DNA of 14,066 nt from MFAQ01 sp964592455. GTDB lineage: Bacteria > Patescibacteriota > Microgenomatia > UBA1400 > MFAQ01. Position 1 is the first letter of the stretch. Every line of letters begins with the position of its first letter. Made by a program: the position numbers and the translations under genes. Shown in pieces: positions 1 to 7,948 of the stretch. A model generated the notes under the pieces. It saw nothing but the letters and a program-made list of their open reading frames with translations. It was not told the origin of the DNA and did not search any database. The stretch covers positions 1 to 14,066 of the forward strand of contig CAZQDQ010000018.1 in the NCBI GenBank assembly GCA_964592455.1. Reading direction: 5' to 3'.

Positions 1-2190
1 CCAGAAGGAGCAAGAAGAAGAGACTTAAGCTGTAATAGTATGGCATATGATCCACTAATAAAACTTACTTATGACCCATATGGTGGAAAAAAAGATGTCC
101 TAGACGGAGTTCTTAGGGCAACAGACCCAGAGAAGTTCGTGGAAGACCCAGTAAGAATTTTGAGAATTATGAAGTTTGCAGCCAGATACGGCTGGAAAGT
201 AGATGAGGAAACTGAGGAGCTTTGCAAAGAAATGCTTGTCCGCGGAAGTGACCATAAATTAATTGAAAGATTAAGGCAGGAGAAGAACAAAAAAGTTATT
301 GTAGGTGGAGATAAAGAGCAGACAGAGAAGTCACTAGAGATTATGAATAAATCGGCAATTGAATTGGATGATGAAGTTAAAGAAAGAATATATAAAGAGT
401 TTGCAAAAATGATGTTGGAAAGCGAGAAACCTTCTGTGGGTCTCGAATTTGCACGCAGGGTGGGAGTGATTGACAGATACTTTCCTTGGCTTGCAGAACT
501 TACAATCACCGAACAAGAAGAACATTGGCACCCCGAAGGTGACGCTTGGAAGCATACACTACAAGTTGTAGATGCGGCGGCGCAAATAATGAGAAGAGAA
601 AAAATGACTGAAGAAGAGGGAATAGTGTTTATGCTGGCGGCACTGAGCCACGACTTGGGCAAACCGACAAAGACTGAGAAGAAAATAAAGAACGGGGTGG
701 AAGTAATAACCTCTGATGGGCATGATATGGAGGGGGGGTGGATGTCTGAAGAGTTTATTAATGCGTTTGCACCAACTGCTAATGTAGAAATAATGCGAGA
801 TGAAAATGGGGACTATATGGGGCTTGATGAAACTGACTTTGCCAAAGAAATTAGAACAAGAGTGAGAATACTAACAGAGAAACACATGCAGCTTAAAATG
901 CTTTATTTGATTTATGAAGAAGACTTTAAGAAAAGCCCCGAAAAAGCAGAGAGAAACGCTAGGAAGTCTTTGGGTAGAGTGGCTAGGAAACTTGCGGAAA
1001 AAGGTACCAATATCTTTGCTTTGTCTTTTTTGACCGAAGCTGACCAGAGAGGGAGAAATGGAAAAAGTGATACTCCACTTGAGAGAAGTGAGGTAGAGGA
1101 CCTGGATAACTGGCAAACTTGGATGAACGAGAGAGTAGGAGAGGTAAAAATTGAAAAAACACTGCCTAAAAAAATTGTGGATGGGGACAAAATGAAAGAA
1201 GCGCTAACTATGAGATCGGATGTAGAACTAGGGGTTGTTGATAGTTATTTGTTTGATGATCAACTGGCTGGTGAATTTGTAAATGTGGAGGATGGCCTTG
1301 AGAGAGCTCGAGAGTATAAAGATTTAGTACTGAGTGCTATATCTATCGCAGAAGAAGAAGGATGGAAAACAGCAGTAATGCCTGGCAGAAAAAAAGGTCC
1401 AAGGTTGCAAGATGAAGTTTGTAAGTGGCTAAAGGAAGACAGAGTACGAGAAAAAGTAGTTTTTAACACCAGACTGGCTGTGTTGGAAAAAATTGTCGAT
1501 AAAAACACACAACGTGTAGCTAGTATTGGCGAGTGGCCTGAATATATAAAGAGAGAGACACTTGTTGAGAGGGTGCCAAATGAGGAGAGAGAAATTGCTC
1601 CTGGATTTGACGCGGGAGTTGCCTGTGCTCTGGGACTAATACCAGAAGAAAAACAGGAACTGGCAGCTAAACTGCACGCGCACTATACTCCTGAGTCAGT
1701 AGAACAAGTGCGACGCGAGATAGAAAATAATGACCCAGACTCCCCTACTACTTGGTGGCTAGTTGCTTGTGCAGTTTGTGAGGAAGGAAATGTCGATGGA
1801 AATAAATTTTTGGAGCAAGTTGAGGAATTTAAGAAACTGGTGGCTAACCCCGAGAAGAGACTTGAGGTAGCTGAGCGGGAGTTTAAAAAAATGACTAGTT
1901 CTTTTGAGATTGTAAACGGAGTGCCTTTTGGCTCTGAGGATGGATGCATGCAAGGGGCGTACTTGGCGGGACATAAATATGCAGTAATGTATGCCAAAGA
2001 ATATGACGTGTACTTTGTTGGCACTTACTTACCCACTTTAGGTCTGCCGGAAGATTTTGAGTGGTCTAGTGAAACTGATGAGCAGGGTAGAGCAATGAGT
2101 GGACCTGTATTTGGGAGTAAGCAGTTTGTGAAGTGTGCGAATGAAGAGGAACTTGGGAGGGTGTTGGAGGGACTAAAATTTCCTGGTTAA
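1..2190 (+). CDS. cca: CCA-adding enzyme / poly(A) polymerase family protein with HD domain (5' truncated)
   Basis: This family adds CCA to tRNA 3' ends. The frame is open from base 1, so the gene starts upstream and the GxDxD nucleotidyltransferase head is outside the window. The first codons carry the family signature RRRDLSCNSMAYDP, followed by YDPYGG and DVLDG. Counting residues from the Met at base 40, EDPVRILR (35-42) corresponds to the EDxxR nucleotide-selection motif. An HD phosphohydrolase-like domain follows, with H172, H204-D205 (LSHDLGKP) and H228, plus the typical downstream TEADQRGR near 332. GPRLQDEV (453-460) resembles the GPxLG element of HD-type enzymes, but sits after an apparent insertion. 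Residues from about 485 to 716 match nothing I recognise. The Met at 40 lies inside a conserved motif and is not the start. The gene converges on the AAA+ gene with a 23-bp gap. Family is confident; the exact substrate (CCA addition or polyadenylation) is less so. Confidence 0.85.
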   Translation, partial: PEGARRRDLSCNSMAYDPLIKLTYDPYGGKKDVLDGVLRATDPEKFVEDPVRILRIMKFAARYGWKVDEETEELCKEMLVRGSDHKLIERLRQEKNKKVIVGGDKEQTEKSLEIMNKSAIELDDEVKERIYKEFAKMMLESEKPSVGLEFARRVGVIDRYFPWLAELTITEQEEHWHPEGDAWKHTLQVVDAAAQIMRREKMTEEEGIVFMLAALSHDLGKPTKTEKKIKNGVEVITSDGHDMEGGWMSEEFINAFAPTANVEIMRDENGDYMGLDETDFAKEIRTRVRILTEKHMQLKMLYLIYEEDFKKSPEKAERNARKSLGRVARKLAEKGTNIFALSFLTEADQRGRNGKSDTPLERSEVEDLDNWQTWMNERVGEVKIEKTLPKKIVDGDKMKEALTMRSDVELGVVDSYLFDDQLAGEFVNVEDGLERAREYKDLVLSAISIAEEEGWKTAVMPGRKKGPRLQDEVCKWLKEDRVREKVVFNTRLAVLEKIVDKNTQRVASIGEWPEYIKRETLVERVPNEEREIAPGFDAGVACALGLIPEEKQELAAKLHAHYTPESVEQVRREIENNDPDSPTTWWLVACAVCEEGNVDGNKFLEQVEEFKKLVANPEKRLEVAEREFKKMTSSFEIVNGVPFGSEDGCMQGAYLAGHKYAVMYAKEYDVYFVGTYLPTLGLPEDFEWSSETDEQGRAMSGPVFGSKQFVKCANEEELGRVLEGLKFPG

Positions 2191-2213
2191 TTTAATAAAA
2201 GTGGCAATTTTTG

Positions 2214-4151
2214 CTAAGACAACCACCTGTTGGAGTATTTGTTCATGGCATCTCGAACACTTTGTCTGTCAGCTTCTGCAACTGGGCTAAGGTAAAATCT
2301 TTCGATTGCCATTTTTGCTAGAGTACGAAAATCTGTAACATATACTTTTTCACCTGTTCTTGCTGTGGCAGTCCTATCTAGTACTCGTTCTTTGTTAATA
2401 AAGTTTAAAACTGCAACCAATGTATCCCTAGTAAAGACATATTTACCGCCAGTTCGATGTCGTTCTGCACCTATAGTTCTCGTTTTTGGATCAGACATTT
2501 TTACGATGTCCATGTGGAAGGCAGCAAGATGCGTTATGAATTCCTTAATTTCTGGTTTTTCTGATAAAGAACCAAACTCTGCGTTAGTACTTCTTGATCC
2601 TGCGTACTTTACACCATTAATATTTAGATCTGGTTGAGTGCCATATACCATCAACTCTAGCATTTGTTTAAACTGGAGTTGTGTTGGGTTTGGTACTCTA
2701 TAGTAGTCTGGGAATCTTCTAATAAAAGCGTCAGAAAGTATACTCCTACCAGCATATCCGGCTGGATTGCCAGTAGCAACAATCCAAAATCCGTCAGCTA
2801 TCTCAAATTCACCGCCAGGACCGATTTTGACACCTCCATTTTCAGTTAAAACGATTGATGCTGGGTTCTCTAAAGCGGAGTTTATTCTTTCCAATATTTG
2901 AGGTTCTGCCAAAGTTACTTCATCTAGGATTAGAATCTGACCTTTCTTCATGGCCTGTGGGAGAATTCCGTCTTGCCAAACCCACTGTGTTTCTGTTATA
3001 TGAAAACCTTCGTTTAAAGCGATAGCAGACAGCTCATCTTTGCTTAAAATACGGCCTTCATCTCTGGCTGCTTGCATAGTCCTTACTGTTTCTGATCGAA
3101 ACTTCTTTTGGGTAGCCTCCCATTCGCCTTGATCGCTGTTGTTCCAACCTTTTACATGTTTCTCAAAGGCAATTTTTATGGAACCATCGTTGGGGACAAA
3201 TTTGCCTATTAGCTCTGAAGTGTCAGTCTGTCCACTAAGATTTAATCTTCTAACCTCGGCACCAATTTGACTTGCAAAAAATTCAACACTACTAGTTTTT
3301 GAAGTTGCCGTGTCGCCTTCTAAAAAAAGAGGGGATCTCCTTTCGTAGGCAGAAGCAACATGAAGTATGGTATTAACGGTATTTTCGTCTAACGTAAAGT
3401 TTCTAAACCTCTCTGATGAGGGAACGAGTGGCCCTGTAGAAGCTCTCATTTCTACCTCAGTCTGAAGAAAAACAATTGTCTTATCGTCCAATTTTGCAAT
3501 AGGTGACAACCGGTTAAAAGCCGCACCTTCGGGAATATCAGACTCAGTCTCTTTGGTGGGAATCGTTGAGTTTTCGGCAATCCTAAAACCAATATCACTT
3601 AGATCGACAATGTTTTTTTCAGGTTGTGGTGATTCGTCGTCTATTTTGTATAGAGTAATTCCAGTTTTTTCGGGTTGTCCGGCGTCGTTAAAAATACATT
3701 TTAAGGCAATGAAGTGCCCCCCAAGTAATTCTTCATATCCTTTTATGTGGGCTTTTATTGCCTCTTCTTGGCTACCTGGACCATCGTTTGGCAGTCTCGC
3801 AGTTCCGTATTTTTCAATTGTTTTTATGCCAAGCTTATTTGAAATAGCGGATTCAACTTTTGTCGACGGGGCCTCATCTACAAGTTCTCCTATCAGCAAA
3901 CCGCCTCTTATGCCAGGTTTTGTATCTTTGTCAACTCTGACGATGTATTCTCTGCCAATCTCTGGTTGATCTGATGTCCTATCTACGACAAGATGTTTAC
4001 GCATACCTTCCTTGGAGATTGGTCTTCCAAAGCCATCATCTTGAAACTTTGCAATAACAAAACTGCCTACACCAACCTCACTTTGGTTAGTAGTTATCTC
4101 CCACTTGTTGCCAAGTAACTCCAGATGATCTTGTGCTGTTTCGTTCTCCAT
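2214..4151 (-). CDS. MoxR/CobS-like AAA+ ATPase with unusual Walker A
   Basis: This is a 645-residue AAA+ protein of the MoxR/CobS/dynein-related (AAA_5) type. The ATPase core begins near residue 255. It has a P-loop GDTATSKT (279-286), Walker B ILILDE (406-411), sensor 1 in VATGNP (N462) and an arginine pair before F480 (FIRRF). The phrase WQDGILPQA ahead of Walker B closely matches CobS (DGILPWA), supporting a CobS-type relationship. The P-loop has Ser where the usual GK glycine sits. About 55 charged residues (333-388) are inserted between the second core strand and that DG motif. The N-terminal 230 residues are unfamiliar; residues 25-92 have a Gly/Val-rich beta pattern that could be an OB/TRAM-like fold (weak inference). 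It lies last in a unit with a degenerate AAA protein (2-bp gap) and a CobT-like VWA protein. No Shine-Dalgarno precedes the ATG. It most likely remodels proteins with its VWA partner. Confidence 0.85.
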   Translation of the reverse strand: MENETAQDHLELLGNKWEITTNQSEVGVGSFVIAKFQDDGFGRPISKEGMRKHLVVDRTSDQPEIGREYIVRVDKDTKPGIRGGLLIGELVDEAPSTKVESAISNKLGIKTIEKYGTARLPNDGPGSQEEAIKAHIKGYEELLGGHFIALKCIFNDAGQPEKTGITLYKIDDESPQPEKNIVDLSDIGFRIAENSTIPTKETESDIPEGAAFNRLSPIAKLDDKTIVFLQTEVEMRASTGPLVPSSERFRNFTLDENTVNTILHVASAYERRSPLFLEGDTATSKTSSVEFFASQIGAEVRRLNLSGQTDTSELIGKFVPNDGSIKIAFEKHVKGWNNSDQGEWEATQKKFRSETVRTMQAARDEGRILSKDELSAIALNEGFHITETQWVWQDGILPQAMKKGQILILDEVTLAEPQILERINSALENPASIVLTENGGVKIGPGGEFEIADGFWIVATGNPAGYAGRSILSDAFIRRFPDYYRVPNPTQLQFKQMLELMVYGTQPDLNINGVKYAGSRSTNAEFGSLSEKPEIKEFITHLAAFHMDIVKMSDPKTRTIGAERHRTGGKYVFTRDTLVAVLNFINKERVLDRTATARTGEKVYVTDFRTLAKMAIERFYLSPVAEADRQSVRDAMNKYSNRWLS

Positions 4152-4153
4152 AT

Positions 4154-4612
4154 TTAGAGTAGAGTGTCAACGTCCAGTACGTTGACTGATAAATTTATAA
4201 GGTTGCCGTGTTGACTTTCCAATGTCTCTTTTTTCGAGACAATGAACAGGTGGTTTTTACTACTTGTAGGAACTACTACAGGATTGCCACTGATATCTAT
4301 AGTGATAATTTGTTTGTTTTCTGCAATATTTTTTAAAAATTGGTACAAATCGTTACTTATAGCTTCTTTGATGCTTAAAAAAATAGCCTTTTTTTGAGGA
4401 AACATAGAAGCTAACAAGTCGTTTGGGTTTGTATTTCTGTTGACCTTAATTAATACGGAGCCACTTTTGCCGTAATAAGCATGAACTATGTCTACAATGA
4501 TGCTGGGTTTGTTACACAGAATAATTGAGATTGTTGAACCTGTTTTAGAGTGATCAACCTTGGATGAATTTATGAAATCAGCGATAACCAGACTTAGTCC
4601 TTTTTTGTTCAT
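4154..4612 (-). CDS. Small protein resembling a degenerate AAA+ domain (hypothetical)
   Basis: I do not recognise this 152-residue protein by name. It can be laid alongside the core of the neighbouring AAA+ ATPase. From K35, the alternating pattern through VLIKVNRNTNPNDLLASMFP (53-72) parallels VRRLNLSGQTDTSELIGKFVP in the neighbour. AIFLSI (76-81) then sits where Walker B should be, followed by an amphipathic helix, a strand-Gly-strand element (ITIDISGNPVVV) and HLFIVS at the sensor 1 strand. The P-loop glycines, the Walker B acidic pair and the sensor Asn are all missing, so it should not hydrolyse ATP. It could be an inactive partner subunit, as the BchD/ChlD AAA domain is for BchI/ChlI in Mg-chelatase. 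It sits between the VWA gene (38-bp gap) and the ATPase gene (2-bp gap) and is presumably co-transcribed. There is no Shine-Dalgarno. The reading frame is solid; the AAA reading is an inference from pattern alignment. Confidence 0.75.
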   Translation of the reverse strand: MNKKGLSLVIADFINSSKVDHSKTGSTISIILCNKPSIIVDIVHAYYGKSGSVLIKVNRNTNPNDLLASMFPQKKAIFLSIKEAISNDLYQFLKNIAENKQIITIDISGNPVVVPTSSKNHLFIVSKKETLESQHGNLINLSVNVLDVDTLL

Positions 4613-4650
4613 AACAGTTATTTCATGTTAGCATTTACCACTTTTTTTCT

Positions 4651-6981
4651 CTACATGTATTTTTGAGGATTCTCGATTATGTCCGCGACCAAGCCTCCAA
4701 TAATAGGTGATAACTCTTTGACATTATTTACCACTCTATTTGTTGGGTAATATTCTTGAACAGCTGTTGTACCTGGACCAATACCAAGTCCAATTATGTG
4801 ATTGCCTGTCTCATTGGAATATTTGACCATTTTATCCATAGCAAACGGTCCAGTTCTTGAACTCCCGTATTCATCACTATAAACAGGTTGACCGTCTGAT
4901 ATGACAAATATAAACTTCCTCTCTCCGTTCTGCTCCCTCATTCTATCTGAAGCCCACTTTATTGCTGGTCCATCGTCGTTACATTCTGCAGCTGGTGTAT
5001 GTGCGTCGGTAATTACTCTTTCTACTTTTTTTCTGGAATCAGCATCGAAAGTTTTACCAAACCCTTTAAACACATAGTTTTCTTTCTCAGAATCTGATTT
5101 TGGTAGAGTATTGAAACCTAGAATTTCAAAGTCAATACCTATACGATCTAGAACTTCGGCAAAAAGTATAGTGGCCTTAATGGCTTCTTCGGAGTGTGTC
5201 CCTCCCATTGAACCAGATAAGTCGACTAATAAAGTAAATTTGTACTCTTTTTTGTCTGCTAAGTTCTTTCTCTCAAACAGATCGTTTTTCTTCCTTGGAT
5301 CCGCCTCAAATTGCATGACCCTGCTTAGGGTTGCTCTAGAGCCAGACGAAAAACCTCGACGCCATCTTGTTGCTTTGTTTGGATAGAGTATTTCCTGTAG
5401 TTCGTGAACGAGGTTGTCGATATCAGTAGAGACTTGGTCGTAGTATTTTTTATACGATGTCTTTTTTCTTTTTTCCTCTTCCACTTCTTTTAGCCTGGCC
5501 TCAAGAATAGCTTTTGTCAGCTCTTCGTCTTCCTTCATCTTCTTTAATAACTCTCTTGCACTTATATACTCTTCTGGGTCCACAAGTTTTGGTCTTAAGT
5601 TCTCAGAAATTTCGCCTGAGTGATCTTGAAGAGCTTTTTTTGCAGCATCTTTGAACTTATTCCCAGTTCCGTCGCCAGTGTTTTCGTCACCCTCTTTTTT
5701 GCTACCATCTTTAGTTTTATTCTTATTTATTACATCTTTTATTTTTGACTTTAATCCTGATGACATTTCTCTTAGATTTGGCATGTTAAATTTATCTGAG
5801 GACTCTGGGGTAGATTTTTTCTTGTATGCTTCCAATATTTCTGTAAGCTCTTCGAGTTCTCCACTCTCTTCACTTAAAGTGCTTAATAGATCATCTATTA
5901 ACTGATCTTCCGTACCGTTTGCCATGGCAATGATTGCTTGCCTAATTGTTTCTTCTTCCACATCTAGGTCGACCAGCTCCTTGTAGATTGGCCAGATTTT
6001 TTTTCTAAGTATTGAAAAACCCTTTTTTGCATATTCAACAATAGCTCCCTCATCTGCGTCAATTGGTGGAGTATTTAAGCTGTGTTCGTCTAAAAAAGGT
6101 TGTGCTTTTTTGAGAGCCTCTTGAACTACTGCAGAGGTGTTTGGATCGTATTCACCGTATGTCCACTTTCTTTCGATTGCTTCAATAAATTCAAACTGAT
6201 ATGGGATATATCCTGTTTTGTTTAAGAGCTCGCTATTAATTTGAGATATTGTTATCAACATATCTGTTTCTGTATGTATGTCACGCATTGTTTCCCTTAT
6301 CCATTCGCCGGCACCTGGATACATTATTTCTAGTGCACTATTAACCCTTACATCCTCCGTTGCCTGAAGAAGTGCTTCAAATCCTTCTTCTTTAAACACT
6401 TCCTGAGATACAAAGTCTATCCTGCTAATTCTTCGGTGCATACCTTCGTGAGAGATTGCACCAAGTGCTACCTCTGGCGTTTTTAGCGCATGTTTTTGAT
6501 CAATAGTAACTATGTTTTCTTTCCAGTTCCAGTGAGTCCCGCTTCCAAGTGGACCAATTTTTACTTCCATGGTTTGATCATGACCTATTGTCCTAGCCAG
6601 AGATTCTGCCCTTCTTTGTATGGAAGCAATTTGTTCGGATACCTCATGTTGATCTTCTATATCTTCCCTTGATGTAAATTTTCCTCTTTCTACATACTTT
6701 CTCCATGATTTAAGAGCTTCTTCGTCGAAGATATCTGAAGATAACGCGTCGGCTATTTTGTTGGCTGCCCACTCTTTGCTTCCTACCACAGAAGCTTTTA
6801 TAAGAAAGTCGAAGTCAACAGAAAGTAGTGCTTTCTTTGCTCTTTCCAAGATTTCATTGTCGATACCTAGATCAACTAACAACTTTTGAACTTCAGGTGA
6901 GTCCTCTCTTAGAAAGGACTCTGTTGTGCCACCGTCTTCACGATGTGTTTCTGGGTCTATCATCCTAAACCATAGTATCAT
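4651..6981 (-). CDS. CobT-like VWA-domain protein with N-terminal HExxH metallopeptidase-like region
   Basis: The C-terminal region (about 575-770) is a von Willebrand A domain with an intact metal-ion-dependent adhesion site: DLSGS (587-591), a Thr at 662 and VISDGQP (693-699). The segment DDGPAIKWASDRM closely follows CobT of cobaltochelatase. The N-terminal half contains SHEGMH (177-182), an HExxH zinc-peptidase signature, and TEDVR (208-212), whose acidic residue could be the third ligand. Residues 360-510 form a charged, Lys/Glu/Asp-rich linker, as is usual between domains of chelatase D/CobT proteins. Comparable proteins with a putative metallopeptidase domain ahead of a VWA-like domain exist (DUF2201 type), but I cannot assign this one to that family without a search. 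The first ATG (6981) and the ATG six codons later (6963) are both possible starts; neither has a clear ribosome site. It is the first gene of the unit with the degenerate AAA protein and the AAA+ ATPase. No signal peptide is seen. Confidence 0.85.
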   Translation of the reverse strand: MILWFRMIDPETHREDGGTTESFLREDSPEVQKLLVDLGIDNEILERAKKALLSVDFDFLIKASVVGSKEWAANKIADALSSDIFDEEALKSWRKYVERGKFTSREDIEDQHEVSEQIASIQRRAESLARTIGHDQTMEVKIGPLGSGTHWNWKENIVTIDQKHALKTPEVALGAISHEGMHRRISRIDFVSQEVFKEEGFEALLQATEDVRVNSALEIMYPGAGEWIRETMRDIHTETDMLITISQINSELLNKTGYIPYQFEFIEAIERKWTYGEYDPNTSAVVQEALKKAQPFLDEHSLNTPPIDADEGAIVEYAKKGFSILRKKIWPIYKELVDLDVEEETIRQAIIAMANGTEDQLIDDLLSTLSEESGELEELTEILEAYKKKSTPESSDKFNMPNLREMSSGLKSKIKDVINKNKTKDGSKKEGDENTGDGTGNKFKDAAKKALQDHSGEISENLRPKLVDPEEYISARELLKKMKEDEELTKAILEARLKEVEEEKRKKTSYKKYYDQVSTDIDNLVHELQEILYPNKATRWRRGFSSGSRATLSRVMQFEADPRKKNDLFERKNLADKKEYKFTLLVDLSGSMGGTHSEEAIKATILFAEVLDRIGIDFEILGFNTLPKSDSEKENYVFKGFGKTFDADSRKKVERVITDAHTPAAECNDDGPAIKWASDRMREQNGERKFIFVISDGQPVYSDEYGSSRTGPFAMDKMVKYSNETGNHIIGLGIGPGTTAVQEYYPTNRVVNNVKELSPIIGGLVADIIENPQKYM

Positions 6982-7026
6982 CTTTTTTTCTAACTATTGT
7001 CGAAGTACTTTATTATTTTTTAAATA

Positions 7027-7055
7027 TTGACATTGCTGGTTTGATAGTGTAGTAT
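7027..7055 (+). promoter_or_regulatory. Sigma-70-type promoter of the radical SAM gene
   Basis: A perfect -35 box TTGACA (7027-7032) is followed by exactly 17 bp and TAGTAT (7050-7055, four of six matches to TATAAT). A start site about 7 bp downstream of the -10 would fall at about 7062, only some 3 nt before the ATG at 7065, so the transcript would be leaderless or nearly so. No Shine-Dalgarno could fit. Confidence 0.7.
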
Positions 7056-7064
7056 GTACACTAT
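7044..7064. promoter_or_regulatory. Palindromic operator-like site overlapping the -10 box
   Basis: ATAGTGTA (7044-7051), a 5-bp spacer and TACACTAT (7057-7064) form a perfect 8-bp inverted repeat. It covers the -10 box and the predicted start site and ends at the base before the ATG. The core GTGTA-N5-TACAC has the general form GTxTA...TAxAC described for YtrA-type GntR repressors, but no regulator gene is in the window, so the binding protein is unknown. A repressor bound here would block RNA polymerase. Confidence 0.55.
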
Positions 7065-7940
7065 ATGAAGATACAGACTTTTACGGTGGTATCTGGGAAT
7101 GCAGCCTGCAACGCGTTTTGCCCGTTTTGTGTTTCCAAAATGACAGGAATTAAGTCGATTGGGTTTAAGCCAATAATAGTGAACTGGAGAAATTTTGAGA
7201 AAGCTTGTCGAATTGCGCAACTTAATGGAATAACAACAGTACTACTGACTGGCAAAGGCGAGCCAACACTCTACCCAGACCAAATCACTGAATATTTGCA
7301 ACATCTACAAAAATACGACTTCCCCATTTTGGAGCTGCAAACAAATGGAGTATTGTTTTCGGAACTTGAGGATAAGTATGAGAGGTATTTGAGAGACTGG
7401 TACGAGCTAGGCCTAACAATTATTTCTATTTCTGTTGTTCATTATACTGCGGAGAAAAATAGAGCAAACTATTTGCCATTTAAGAAAAGCTACCCCGACC
7501 TAGGAAAGATGATTGAGAAGCTACATGCAATAGGTTATTCGGTGCGTTTTTCGGTTGTTTTAATTAAGGACCATATAGATACACCAGAGGAGGCGGAAAA
7601 AATGGTGAAGAAAGCGAGTGAATGGGGAGTGGAGCAAGTGTCCTTAAGACCTGTTGCTGCACCTGAGGAGAGTGAAAGTGAAAAATATAAGCAAGACACG
7701 ATAAATATGATGCTCACTCCTGAGAAGATTGCCAAGCTAAATGAGTGGGCGGAAAAGCGCGGTCATCTACTACTCTCTTACGGGCATAACTCACGAATAT
7801 TTGATATTGATGGTCAAAATGTGTGCCTTACGGACGCTTTGACGATTAAACCCAGTACTGACGATATTCGCCAAATGATCTTTTTCCCTGATGGACACAT
7901 CCGTTTTGATTGGCAGTACAGAGGGGCAATTATTCTTTAA
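7065..7940 (+). CDS. Radical SAM protein
   Basis: This 291-residue protein has the radical SAM cluster motif CNAFCPFC (CxxxCxxC, C15/C19/C22) that binds a [4Fe-4S] cluster and S-adenosylmethionine. TGKGEPTL (62-69) corresponds to the GGEP SAM-binding strand, with Lys at the second Gly position. LQTNG (91-95) and RFSVVLIKD (161-169) fit the later strands of the partial TIM barrel. The C-terminal part has an isolated Cys (C254) and FFPDGHIRFDWQY (273-285), probably a substrate-binding or cap segment; I see no second multi-Cys cluster domain. The ATG lies about 3 nt after the predicted transcription start. The next gene, a PLP-dependent enzyme, begins 8 bp after the stop, suggesting one operon and a shared pathway. 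The reaction is not identifiable. A QueE identity is unlikely because the protein is longer and the motif context differs. Confidence 0.88.
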   Translation: MKIQTFTVVSGNAACNAFCPFCVSKMTGIKSIGFKPIIVNWRNFEKACRIAQLNGITTVLLTGKGEPTLYPDQITEYLQHLQKYDFPILELQTNGVLFSELEDKYERYLRDWYELGLTIISISVVHYTAEKNRANYLPFKKSYPDLGKMIEKLHAIGYSVRFSVVLIKDHIDTPEEAEKMVKKASEWGVEQVSLRPVAAPEESESEKYKQDTINMMLTPEKIAKLNEWAEKRGHLLLSYGHNSRIFDIDGQNVCLTDALTIKPSTDDIRQMIFFPDGHIRFDWQYRGAIIL

Positions 7941-7948
7941 AACAAAAG

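Noticed and set aside
69..662. Open frame of 197 codons on the - strand opposite the CCA-adding gene
   Set aside because: It lies fully inside a gene with clear motifs on the other strand, and its Ser/Phe-rich translation is typical of an antisense shadow.
2191..2213. Possible terminator between the convergent CCA-adding and AAA+ genes
   Set aside because: Only a 4-bp GCAA/TTGC stem with no proper T-run on either strand; too weak to call.
3553..3969. Open frame of 138 codons on the + strand inside the AAA+ gene
   Set aside because: Antisense to a well-supported gene, with no motif or ribosome site of its own.
2214..6981. Genuine cobaltochelatase CobS/CobT in a cobalamin pathway
   Set aside because: No CobN or other cobalamin gene is present. 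The VWA protein has an HExxH region that CobT lacks, and the similarity is confined to AAA and VWA domains shared by many MoxR-type systems.
7065..7940. QueE (7-carboxy-7-deazaguanine synthase) identity for the radical SAM gene
   Set aside because: The protein is longer than QueE, the SAM-binding motif is GKGEP rather than GGEP, and no queuosine gene is nearby.
7910..7948. TTG start at 7910 for the aminotransferase gene
   Set aside because: It would overlap the radical SAM gene by 31 bp and add residues outside the fold. The ATG at 7949 gives a normal 8-bp gap.
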